Part shown: positions 20,650-28,042 of the stretch, in pieces | Layout: every line of letters begins with the position of its first letter | Numbering within the stretch: the first letter of the stretch is position 1 | Assembly (NCBI GenBank): GCA_027315365.1 | Contig: DAHUYF010000207.1 | Span: 1-64,000, forward strand | Origin: Rhodospirillales bacterium | GTDB taxonomy: Bacteria; Pseudomonadota; Alphaproteobacteria; ATCC43930; CGMCC-115725 | Length of the DNA: 64,000 bases | Direction of reading: 5' to 3' | Translations under genes and position numbers: made by a program | The notes under the pieces: generated by a model | Told to the model about the DNA's origin: nothing | The model's database searches: none | What the model saw: the letters and a program-made list of their open reading frames with translations, nothing else

Positions 20650-22572
20650 ATGGCGCGAGACGTTCCTTCGCCCGGCCTTCGTCGACGCAGCTTCCTCAAG
20701 GGTGCGAGCCTTGCCGGCGCCGCGGCGCTGAGCCCGGCCGCCGCTCCCGCCCAACCGCGGGCGCCGCAGCGCGCCGCGCCGGCGCCCGATCCGGCGGCGG
20801 AGACCGCGCCGCCATCCTCCGATCCGGCGACGCAGACCAGCAGCGGCGGCGACTTCATGGTCGAGGTGCTGAAATCGCTCGACTTCGACTACGTGGCGCT
20901 CAATCCCGCATCGAGCTTCCGCGGGCTGCAGGAAGCGATCATCAATTACGGCGGGAATCGCCGGCCCGAGCTCATCACCTGCACCCATGAGGAGATCGCC
21001 GCCTCGATGGCGCAGGGCTACGCCAAGATGGCGGGCAAGCCGATGGGCGTGCTGGCGCACGGCACGGTCGGGCTGCAGCACGCCTCGATGGGGCTCTACA
21101 ACGCATTCTGCGACAAGGTGCCGGTCTACGTCATGATCGGCAACATCCTGGCGGCGGAGAAACGCGCGCCGCTGGTGGAATGGGCGCATTCGGCCCAGGA
21201 TCCCGCCGCCTTCGTCCGCGACTTCGTCAAATGGGACGATCAGCCGCAGTCGCTGCAGCATTTCGCCGAATCGGCGGTGCGCGCCTACAAGCTGGCGGTG
21301 ACGCCGCCGATGGGCCCGGTGCTGCTGTCGCTCGACGCCGAGCTACAGGAAAATCCGATCGCCGACCGCGAGGCGCTGCACATCCCGAAGCGGCAGCGCA
21401 GCAGCCTGCCGCAGGGCGACGGCGCCGCGGTGGCCGAGGCGGCACGCCTGCTCGCCGCCGCCGACAGCCCGGTGCTCATCGTCGACCGCCTGGTGCGCAG
21501 CCAGGCCGGCATGGACCAACTGGTCGAGCTGGCGGAACTGCTGCAATGCGCGGTGATCGACCAGGGCGGTCGCGCCAACTTCCCCTGGCGCCACCCGCTC
21601 AACCACAGCGGCCGGGCGCGCAGCATCCTGGCGCAAGCCGATCTCGTGCTCGGCATCGAGCTCAACGACTACTGGGGCGCGCTCCACGCCTATAGCGACC
21701 GCGTCCGGCGCCACGCGGAGCCGCTGACGCAGCCCGGCGTGAAGACGCTGAGCCTCGGCACGCACGATCTGTTCACCAAGGCCAACTACCAGGAGTTCGA
21801 GCGCTTCCCCGACGTCGATCTCGCCATCGCCGGCGACGGCGAAGAGACGCTGCCGATGCTCGTCGAGGCGGTGAAGCGGCAGGCCGATCCCGGCCGCCGC
21901 AGCGTCTACGAGGCGCGCGGCAAGAAGCTCGCCGCGGCGCATCAGGCGATGATCGAACAGCTGCGCCGCGACGCCGCCATCGGCTGGGAGGCGAGCCCGA
22001 TCACGCTTGGCCGGCTCTGCGCCGAACTCTGGGAGCAGCTGCGCCAGGAGGACTGGTCGCTGGTCGGCAACGGCATCGGCGTGTTCTGGCCGCAGCGTCT
22101 CTGGGCGGCGGATAAATGCTACCGCTACGCCGGCAATTCCGGCGGCTTCGGCGTCGGCTACAACGCGCCCGGCGCGCTCGGCGCGGCACTGGCCAATCGC
22201 GCGCATGGACGCCTCAGCGTCGCCATCCAGGGCGACGGCGATCTCATGTTCGCGCCGGGAACGCTGTGGACCGCGGCGCATCACCGCATCCCCATCCTCT
22301 ACGTCATGCACAACAACCGCGCCTACCACCAGGAATTCATGTTCGTCGAGAACATGGCGGGGCGCCACATGCGCGGCGTCGCCAACGCCCATATCGGCAC
22401 GACGCTGCGCGATCCCGAGATCGACTTCGCGGCCGTCGCCAAGGGCTTCGGCGTCTACAGCGAGGGCCCGATCAGCGATCCCAACGAGCTCGCTCCGGCG
22501 CTGCAGCGCGCGATCGCGGTGGTAAAGCGCGGCCAGCCGGCGCTGCTCGACACTATCGTCGAGCCCCGGTGA
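20650..22572 (+). CDS. Tat-exported thiamine-diphosphate-dependent enzyme
   Basis: A 640-aa member of the acetolactate-synthase/pyruvate-oxidase family. It begins with a twin-arginine signal (RRRSFLKGAS, then an Ala-rich hydrophobic stretch) and a Pro/Ala linker to about residue 70. The PYR domain has the catalytic Glu in THEEIAASMAQGYA. The central domain follows, and the PP domain carries the Mg/ThDP motif GDGDLMF ending in HNN. Tat export fits a protein that must fold around its cofactor in the cytoplasm. ATG 20650 lies 6 nt after AGGGGGAG; ATG 20644 is too close. A cytochrome c gene follows by 11 bp, suggesting periplasmic oxidation of a 2-oxo acid. The substrate is unknown. Confidence 0.85.
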   Translation: MARDVPSPGLRRRSFLKGASLAGAAALSPAAAPAQPRAPQRAAPAPDPAAETAPPSSDPATQTSSGGDFMVEVLKSLDFDYVALNPASSFRGLQEAIINYGGNRRPELITCTHEEIAASMAQGYAKMAGKPMGVLAHGTVGLQHASMGLYNAFCDKVPVYVMIGNILAAEKRAPLVEWAHSAQDPAAFVRDFVKWDDQPQSLQHFAESAVRAYKLAVTPPMGPVLLSLDAELQENPIADREALHIPKRQRSSLPQGDGAAVAEAARLLAAADSPVLIVDRLVRSQAGMDQLVELAELLQCAVIDQGGRANFPWRHPLNHSGRARSILAQADLVLGIELNDYWGALHAYSDRVRRHAEPLTQPGVKTLSLGTHDLFTKANYQEFERFPDVDLAIAGDGEETLPMLVEAVKRQADPGRRSVYEARGKKLAAAHQAMIEQLRRDAAIGWEASPITLGRLCAELWEQLRQEDWSLVGNGIGVFWPQRLWAADKCYRYAGNSGGFGVGYNAPGALGAALANRAHGRLSVAIQGDGDLMFAPGTLWTAAHHRIPILYVMHNNRAYHQEFMFVENMAGRHMRGVANAHIGTTLRDPEIDFAAVAKGFGVYSEGPISDPNELAPALQRAIAVVKRGQPALLDTIVEPR

Positions 22573-22583
22573 GGAGACGGCCA

Positions 22584-22961
22584 ATGCACATCGTCCCGCA
22601 GCTCGCCGCCGCGGCGCTCCTCGCCGCTCTCCTGGCTCTCGGCCCCGCGGCGCAGAGCCAGGACGAGGCGCCGCGCGGCGACGCCGGGAACGGCAAGCAG
22701 CTCTATCTGGCCGATGGCTGCTTCGCCTGCCATGGCCGCATTGGCCAGGGCGGGCAGTATTACGGCCCGACGCCGGTGCTGGCGCAGACCGAACTGCCCT
22801 TCGACGCGTTCGAGCAGCAGCTGCGCGAGCCCGTCGACAACATGCCGCCCTTTGCCGCCGCGGTGCTCTCGGACCGGCAGGCCGCCGACATCTATGCCTA
22901 TCTGCAGACGCTTGCCGGCCGGAGCGGCGTCAAGGCGCTGCCGGCGATCCTGAGCCATTGA
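22584..22961 (+). CDS. Small periplasmic class I cytochrome c
   Basis: A 125-aa exported cytochrome. An N-terminal signal (residues 1-25, ending near PAAQSQ) is followed by one haem-binding motif C46-F-A-C49-H50; Met87 in DNMPPF is a candidate sixth ligand. It carries electrons in the periplasm. A GAGGAG ribosome-binding site overlaps the stop codon of the ThDP enzyme gene, so the two are translationally linked. The likely job is to accept electrons from the exported ThDP enzyme; this is context-based inference. Confidence 0.9.
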   Translation: MHIVPQLAAAALLAALLALGPAAQSQDEAPRGDAGNGKQLYLADGCFACHGRIGQGGQYYGPTPVLAQTELPFDAFEQQLREPVDNMPPFAAAVLSDRQAADIYAYLQTLAGRSGVKALPAILSH

Positions 22962-23055
22962 GGCGGCGCGTGGCGCCGATTGCGCGCGCCGGCGCGATGC
23001 GGCAGAAGCGGCCGGACGAACCCCGCGCCACGCCCGATGAGAGGAAGCCCCGCCG

Positions 23056-23973
23056 ATGACGATTGATCCCGACCGCATCGCGCTCATCGGCTTCGGCGAG
23101 GTCGGCCGGATATTTGCTCGTGGCTTCGCCGCCTCGAGCCGGCAAAGCGTGGCCGCCTACGACATTCTTCTCGACCAGGAAGCGACCGCGCCGCCGCTGC
23201 GCGCCGCCGCCGCTGCGGCCGGGGCAATCGCCTGCGACAGCGCGGCCGCCGCCGCCGCCGGCGCGCGCATCGTCATCTCGGCGGTGACCGCAGCCTCCGC
23301 TCGGGCGGTTGCCGAAGCCGCCGCGCGCTATCTCGGGCCCGGCCAGATCTTCCTCGACCTCAACTCGGTCTCGCCCGAGACCAAGCGCGCCAGCGCCGCC
23401 GCGGTCGAGCGCTCCGGCGCCGCCTATGTCGAGGCGGCGGTGCTGGCGGCGGTGGCGCCCTACGGCCTCAAGGTGCCGATCCTGCTCGGCGGCGCCGCCG
23501 CCGGCGAACTGGCGGCGCTGCTCACGCCCACGGGCATGCGGCTCGAGATCGGCAGCGCCGTCATCGGCCGGGCCTCGGCGATCAAGATGTGCCGCAGCAT
23601 CATGATCAAGGGGCTCGAGGCGCTCGCCGTCGAATGCTTCCTGACGGCGCGCCATTATGGCGTCGAGGATGCCATCATCGCCTCGCTGGACGAGACCTTC
23701 CCGCAGATGAACTGGGAGGAAAAGGCCGGCTACCTCATCGGCCGCGTTGTGCAGCATGGCAGGCGCCGGGCGGCGGAGATGCGCGAATCCGCCGCCACCA
23801 TCGCCGAGGCGGGGATCGCGCCGCTGCTGGCGCCGGCCACCGCCCAGCGCCAGGACGCAGTCGCCGATCAGGTCGCGACCCGGCCCGAGCTCAAGCAGAT
23901 CGCGGATGCCGAGTGGCGGCAGATGGCGGACGCGCTGCTGGCGCGGTCGCACCCGGCCGAAGCCGCGGATTGA
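23056..23973 (+). CDS. NAD(P)-dependent dehydrogenase with DUF1932 C-terminal domain
   Basis: A 305-aa protein of the 3-hydroxyisobutyrate/6-phosphogluconate dehydrogenase group. The N-terminal Rossmann motif is IALIGFGEVGRIFARGFA, and DLNSVSPETKR matches the family's substrate loop. The second half has the usual lysine region (SAIKMCRSIMIKGLEAL) and the DUF1932 helical domain (LDETFPQMNWEEKAGYLIGRV). It probably oxidises or reduces a branched hydroxy acid. It lies 94 bp after the cytochrome c gene on the same strand and ends 25 bp from the convergent FMN oxidase gene. The exact substrate is unknown. Confidence 0.85.
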   Translation: MTIDPDRIALIGFGEVGRIFARGFAASSRQSVAAYDILLDQEATAPPLRAAAAAAGAIACDSAAAAAAGARIVISAVTAASARAVAEAAARYLGPGQIFLDLNSVSPETKRASAAAVERSGAAYVEAAVLAAVAPYGLKVPILLGGAAAGELAALLTPTGMRLEIGSAVIGRASAIKMCRSIMIKGLEALAVECFLTARHYGVEDAIIASLDETFPQMNWEEKAGYLIGRVVQHGRRRAAEMRESAATIAEAGIAPLLAPATAQRQDAVADQVATRPELKQIADAEWRQMADALLARSHPAEAAD

Positions 23974-23998
23974 GGCCGCCGCGCATCGGGCGCGGAGC

Positions 23999-25114
23999 CT
24001 ACCGCCCGCCGTCGTCCTCGTCGGCGAGGTCGAGCAGCGGGAACGCGCTGAGCACATGCGGCGCCGTCACCGGCGTGGCGGGGTGCAAATAGGAGCGGTC
24101 GAGCGCGCCGATCCGCGTCGCGCCGAGCAGGCCGAGGCTGGTGGCGATCTCGGTCTCCAATAGCTCGAGCACGCGCATCACCCCGGCCTCGCCCGCCGCG
24201 GCGAGGCCGTAGCAATAGAGCCGCCCCACCGCTACCGCCTGCGCCCCCAGCGCCATCGCCTTCAGCACATCGGTGCCGCGGCTGAACCCGCCATCGACGA
24301 TGACCTCGGCACGGCCGCCCACCGCCTGCACCACCTCGGGCAGGATGTCGAGCGTGCCGCGGCCGTGATCGAGCTGGCGGCCGCCATGGTTCGAGACATA
24401 GACCGCGGCGACGCCGTGCGCGCAGGCCAGATCCGCATCCTCGGCGGTGGCGATGCCTTTCAGGATCAGCGGCAGATCGTGCTTGTCCTTGAAGCGCTTC
24501 ACATGGTCCCAGCTCAGCCCGGCCTGGAAGAACTGGCCGGCAGCGCGCTGGCGCCACGGCTTGGCGAAGCGCTTGGCGATGTCGCGCTCGCGCCGGCTGT
24601 AGACCGCGGTGTCGACGGTGAAGCAGAAGGCGTCATAGCCGGCATCGCGCGCGCGCCGGCCGAAATCGTCGGTCCAGGCGTCGTCGCCGCGGACATAGAG
24701 CTGGAAGATCTTGGGACCGTCCGCCGCCCGCGCCGTCGCCTCGAGCCCGGGCTCGGTCACCGAACTCACCATGATCGGCACGCCGAAGGCGCCGGCCGCC
24801 GTCGCCGCCGTCGCCGCGCCGCCAGGCGCGAAGGATTCGAGCGAGCCGACCGGCGCCAGCAGCAGCGGCAGGCGCAGCGCGCGGCCGAGCAGCGTCCCGG
24901 TGCAGTCTATCCGCGAGACGTCGCGCAGCACGCGCGGGCGCAACGCCAGCGAGTCCAGCGCCTGGCGGTTGCGCTTCACCGTCGTCTCGCTGTCGGCGCC
25001 GCCGACGAGATAGTCCCAGATATTGGCGGAGAGGTTGATCTTCGCCGTCCTGACCAGCTCGTGCAGCGTCAGGAATTCGCCACTGGTCTCGCTCAGTGCC
25101 GCTCGCTCGCTCAT
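23999..25114 (-). CDS. FMN-dependent alpha-hydroxy-acid oxidase/dehydrogenase
   Basis: A 371-aa TIM-barrel flavoenzyme of the lactate dehydrogenase (LldD)/glycolate oxidase/mandelate dehydrogenase family. Visible family residues are WDYLVGGADSETT near the N terminus, LLLAPVGSLESFAPGG, PLILKGIATAEDA (FMN Lys), and the active-site His-Arg pair in YVSNHGGRQLDHGRGTLDILPEVV, followed by the phosphate-binding IVDGGFSRGTDVLKAMALGA. It oxidises an L-2-hydroxy acid to a 2-oxo acid. Paired with the nearby ThDP enzyme this recalls the mandelate pathway (dehydrogenase then decarboxylase), but compartments differ here. It follows an SDR gene by 37 bp on the same strand. Confidence 0.9.
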   Translation of the reverse strand: MSERAALSETSGEFLTLHELVRTAKINLSANIWDYLVGGADSETTVKRNRQALDSLALRPRVLRDVSRIDCTGTLLGRALRLPLLLAPVGSLESFAPGGAATAATAAGAFGVPIMVSSVTEPGLEATARAADGPKIFQLYVRGDDAWTDDFGRRARDAGYDAFCFTVDTAVYSRRERDIAKRFAKPWRQRAAGQFFQAGLSWDHVKRFKDKHDLPLILKGIATAEDADLACAHGVAAVYVSNHGGRQLDHGRGTLDILPEVVQAVGGRAEVIVDGGFSRGTDVLKAMALGAQAVAVGRLYCYGLAAAGEAGVMRVLELLETEIATSLGLLGATRIGALDRSYLHPATPVTAPHVLSAFPLLDLADEDDGGR

Positions 25115-25151
25115 CGCCCCGCTCCTCCTCGCGCCTGGCCCATCCGCGGCC

Positions 25152-25886
25152 TCAAAGGGTCAGCCCGCCATCGACCACGATGGTCTGCCCGACGACATAG
25201 CCGGCGAGCGGCGAGGCCAGGAACAGCGCCACCCCCGCCATGTCGGCCGGCGTGCCCAGCCGGCCGAGCGGGATGCGCTCCAGCGCGGCGGCGAGGCGCT
25301 CTGGGTGCCCGGTCGTGACCTTGGTGAGCTTGGTGTCGACCAGCCCCGGCGCGATGCCGTTGACGCGGATGCCGTCGCCGGCCCAGGCTTCGGCCAGGGT
25401 GCGCGTCAGCCCGTAGGCGCCGGTCTTCGATGCATTGTAGGCGGGGTTGCCGCGCGTCGCGTGGAAGGCGGCGGTCGAGCTGACGATGATCAGCGAGCCG
25501 CGGGCGGATGCCAGCATGTCGTGGAAGCGGACGCTGCACGCCATCACGCTGTTGAGATTGACCTCGACCACCCGGCGAAAACTCTCGGGCTTGAACTCGC
25601 CGCGCCGGTAGATGACGATACCCTGGGCAAGGACGAGAATATCGAGACGGGCGAACGGAGGACGGCAGCGATCGATGGCATCGCCATCGGCAACGTCGAG
25701 CTGGGCGTAATGCAGGCCGGCGAGATCCGATCCTTCGCCGCCGGCATAATCCTCGGCACGCGCCCGCGTGCCCCAGACATGGACCTCCGCGCCCCTGGCG
25801 CGGAAGGCCTGGGCGATACCGTTGCCGATGCCGCTGGAGCCGCCGACCACGAGTGCGATCCGGCCGGTGAAATCGAGTTCCGTCAT
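25152..25886 (-). CDS. Short-chain dehydrogenase/reductase (FabG-like)
   Basis: A 244-aa classical SDR. The cofactor motif is GGSSGIGNGIA, the catalytic Ser lies in IIVSSTAAF and the Tyr/Lys pair in YNASK, followed by IRVNGIAPGLVDT and the C-terminal VVGQTIVVDGG. It is probably a cytoplasmic NAD(P)-dependent alcohol or keto-acid reductase. It is the first gene of a minus-strand pair with the FMN alpha-hydroxyacid oxidase, so a shared hydroxy-acid substrate pathway is likely. The specific substrate is not deducible. Confidence 0.92.
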   Translation of the reverse strand: MTELDFTGRIALVVGGSSGIGNGIAQAFRARGAEVHVWGTRARAEDYAGGEGSDLAGLHYAQLDVADGDAIDRCRPPFARLDILVLAQGIVIYRRGEFKPESFRRVVEVNLNSVMACSVRFHDMLASARGSLIIVSSTAAFHATRGNPAYNASKTGAYGLTRTLAEAWAGDGIRVNGIAPGLVDTKLTKVTTGHPERLAAALERIPLGRLGTPADMAGVALFLASPLAGYVVGQTIVVDGGLTL

Positions 25887-25957
25887 CCTCCCCCTTTCGG
25901 CGCCTTGCCGCGAGCGACTCGAACGCCCAGTTTCTAGACAATATCGCTGGAGGATGC

Positions 25958-26380
25958 ATGCGCTACGTCTGCGACGCTCCCGACGGCAAGACCTGGTTCC
26001 GGCTCGAGACCGAAGCCGAGGCCATCGCCGAATCCGAGATCATGCATCACGCGGTGGAGAAGTTCTTCTGCCAGGAAAAGGCCAAGGCGGAGCGTAGCTT
26101 CACCCCGGTCTCGCGCACCTTCATCGAGCAGGAGATCGGCCTCAAGGCGCATGTCCAGCGCGTGATGCCGCTGTTCCTGACGCTGCGCGACGGCGAGGGC
26201 GAGCCGCTCGCCACCGCCATGCTGCCGCCCGGCGGACAGGAAGACCGCGGCTTCCGGCCGATCATCGTCGGTGCCGGCAACGCCGATCCCTATCCCGATC
26301 AAGGCGCGGCGATCCGCGCGCTCGCCGATCACCTCGGGCTCGATCTCAATCGCGGCCGCTGCTACCCCTACCGGCGCTGA
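25958..26380 (+). CDS. Hypothetical protein, about 140 aa
   Basis: An unrecognised 140-aa soluble protein. It opens MRYVCDAPDGKTWFRLETEAEA and has a helical middle (HHAVEKFFCQEKAKAE) and a C-terminal DLNRGRCYPYRR. Three cysteines are spread along the chain. GGAGG lies 4 nt before ATG 25958, and a second ATG at 25954 is out of frame. Codon use is like the neighbours, so it is a real gene. It is divergent from the SDR gene with only about 70 bp between them. No domain could be assigned. Confidence 0.75.
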   Translation: MRYVCDAPDGKTWFRLETEAEAIAESEIMHHAVEKFFCQEKAKAERSFTPVSRTFIEQEIGLKAHVQRVMPLFLTLRDGEGEPLATAMLPPGGQEDRGFRPIIVGAGNADPYPDQGAAIRALADHLGLDLNRGRCYPYRR

Positions 26381-26425
26381 GCGGCCGCCGAGGCCGCGAC
26401 GAGGCGCCGGCCGCGCGCCGCCAGC

Positions 26426-26665
26426 CTACTTCCAGACCGGCTTGCCGAGATCGACTTGCGACGGCGTCGTCGCCGCGCCGACGGCGCCGCCCGCAGCGGC
26501 GCCGAGCGCTGCGCCGGCCAGCGGCACGCCGATCAGCGCGCCAGCGACCGCACCGGTCGCGGCGCCGATGCCGGCGCCGCTTACCGCGCGGTCGCCCGTG
26601 GTGCTGCCGCAGGCCGAGAGCAGCAGGCCGATGGCGATCACGCTGAAGCCGAGACGTGCATGCAT
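26426..26665 (-). CDS. Glycine-zipper lipoprotein
   Basis: A 79-aa outer-membrane-type lipoprotein. A short signal ends in the lipobox LLLSAC, and a Gly/Ala-rich zipper (GAGIGAATGAVAGALIG, then GAALGAAAGGAVGAA) makes up most of the mature chain. Such proteins (YMGG/SlyB-like) insert in or brace the envelope, often under stress. ATG 26665 has GGAGG 6 nt upstream; ATG 26668 is one codon earlier. It is monocistronic and convergent with the 140-aa hypothetical gene. Confidence 0.85.
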   Translation of the reverse strand: MHARLGFSVIAIGLLLSACGSTTGDRAVSGAGIGAATGAVAGALIGVPLAGAALGAAAGGAVGAATTPSQVDLGKPVWK

Positions 26666-26861
26666 CATGTCCCTCCGGAACAGAAGACCGGCGGCATTCT
26701 AGTCGCGCGCCTCCGTTCTGCAAAGCATCGGGCGGCGAAGATGGCGCTCACTTGCTCCGACTCTGTGGCGCTTTTTGGGCAATGGCCCCCGGCACACCGG
26801 CGCTGCTCGGGGATCGAAAGCGGCTTCCGCTTGTTATTTCGGCAGGAGAGGGAGGTGCGAC

Positions 26862-26939
26862 ATGCGCGGCGTGCTGCTTTGGGCCTTGGGAATTCCGATC
26901 CCGGTGATCATCCTGCTCTACGTCTTCCACGTTCTCTGA
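26862..26939 (+). CDS. 25-residue conserved-type single-span membrane peptide
   Basis: A very short gene with an excellent GGAGG (26851-26855) 6 nt before the ATG. The product is essentially one transmembrane helix with Gly-Ile-Pro-Ile-Pro in its middle (LGIPIPVIILLYVFHVL). Small proteins of this pattern recur in proteobacterial genomes as hypothetical proteins. The strong ribosome-binding site, the Pro-x-Pro helix and the tight fit before the convergent msrP (18 bp) argue that it is expressed. Function unknown. Confidence 0.65.
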   Translation: MRGVLLWALGIPIPVIILLYVFHVL

Positions 26940-26957
26940 ACGGCGCGCGCCCGCGGC

Positions 26958-27923
26958 TCACATGAAGAGGTGCTCGCCCGCGAGTCCCTGATAGAGCGAC
27001 GCGACATAGTCGCCATAGCCGTTGTAGAGCAGCGTCGGCCGCCGCCCGTCGACGCCAAGCACGCGCTCCGTCGCCTGGCTCCAGCGCGGATGCGGCACAT
27101 CCGGGTTTACATTGGCCCAGAAGCCGTATTCGCTGCTCTGCAGTTTCTCCCAGAAGCTGACCGGCCGCTTGTCGGTGAAGCTGAACTTGACGATCGACTT
27201 GATCGATTTGAAGCCGTATTTCCACGGCAGCGCCAGGCGCAGCGGCGCCCCGTCCTGGCGCGGCACCGGCTTGCCGTACATGCCGGTGACCAGGAAGGCG
27301 AGTTCGTTGGTCGCCTCCGCCATGGTCAAACCCTCGACATAGGGCCAGGGATACCAGAACTGCTTCTGGCCGGGTGCCACTTTCGGATTCTCGAAGGTCT
27401 CCATCCGCAGGTACTTGGCCGAGGCAAGCGGCTGGGCCATGTCGACGAGTGCCTTCAGCGCAAAGCCGCTCCACGGCACCGCCATCGACCAGGCTTCGAC
27501 GCAGCGATGGCGATAGAGCCGCTCCTCGAGGGTGGCGCGCTTCAGCAGATCGTCGATGCCCAGTGTCATCGGCTTCTCGACCATGCCGTCGATGGCGATG
27601 GTCCAGGGCCGGATGGGCAGCTCCTGTGCATCCTCGGCAATCGTCTTCTGCGAGCCGTATTCGTAGAAATTATTGTAGGTGGTGGCGAGCTTCTCGTCGG
27701 TGACCGGCCGGTCGAGGGTGTAGCGCTCATTGCGCCTGGCGGGATAGAGCCCGGCCGAGGGATCGGCCGGCGCCGCGGCCAGCGCCACCCGGGCCGGGGA
27801 AGCGGCGGCGGTCAGCGCGCCCAGCCCCATCGCCTGCAGGATGCGGCGCCGGTCATGGAACATCGCCTCGGGGGTGGCCTCGCTCTCGCGCAGCTCCCAG
27901 CCGCGCTTGCGCTTGATCAGCAT
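26958..27923 (-). CDS. msrP: Periplasmic methionine-sulfoxide reductase catalytic subunit MsrP
   Basis: A molybdopterin enzyme (YedY family) that repairs methionine sulfoxide in periplasmic proteins. The 321-aa precursor has a Tat signal (RRRILQAMGLGALTAAASPA). The molybdenum-ligand Cys lies in YRHRCVEAWSMAVPW, and other family stretches are TTYNNFYEYG and LPWKYGFKSIKSIVK. ATG 27923 follows GAGGAG; the frame is open upstream but unlike a signal peptide. The usual membrane partner MsrQ is not adjacent on either side, so it must lie elsewhere or be replaced. Molybdenum-cofactor genes at 45.5-48.9 kb would supply its cofactor. Confidence 0.95.
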   Translation of the reverse strand: MLIKRKRGWELRESEATPEAMFHDRRRILQAMGLGALTAAASPARVALAAAPADPSAGLYPARRNERYTLDRPVTDEKLATTYNNFYEYGSQKTIAEDAQELPIRPWTIAIDGMVEKPMTLGIDDLLKRATLEERLYRHRCVEAWSMAVPWSGFALKALVDMAQPLASAKYLRMETFENPKVAPGQKQFWYPWPYVEGLTMAEATNELAFLVTGMYGKPVPRQDGAPLRLALPWKYGFKSIKSIVKFSFTDKRPVSFWEKLQSSEYGFWANVNPDVPHPRWSQATERVLGVDGRRPTLLYNGYGDYVASLYQGLAGEHLFM

Positions 27924-28042
27924 GCTGCTCTCCTCGTCGGCTACCGCCCCTGGGGAACCAGATAGAGCCCGCTGGGGGCCGGGGCAAATCACGCCCGCGC
28001 GAGGCGGGCCATGCCTGGAGGTTCGCAGACCAAGCCGAAAGG

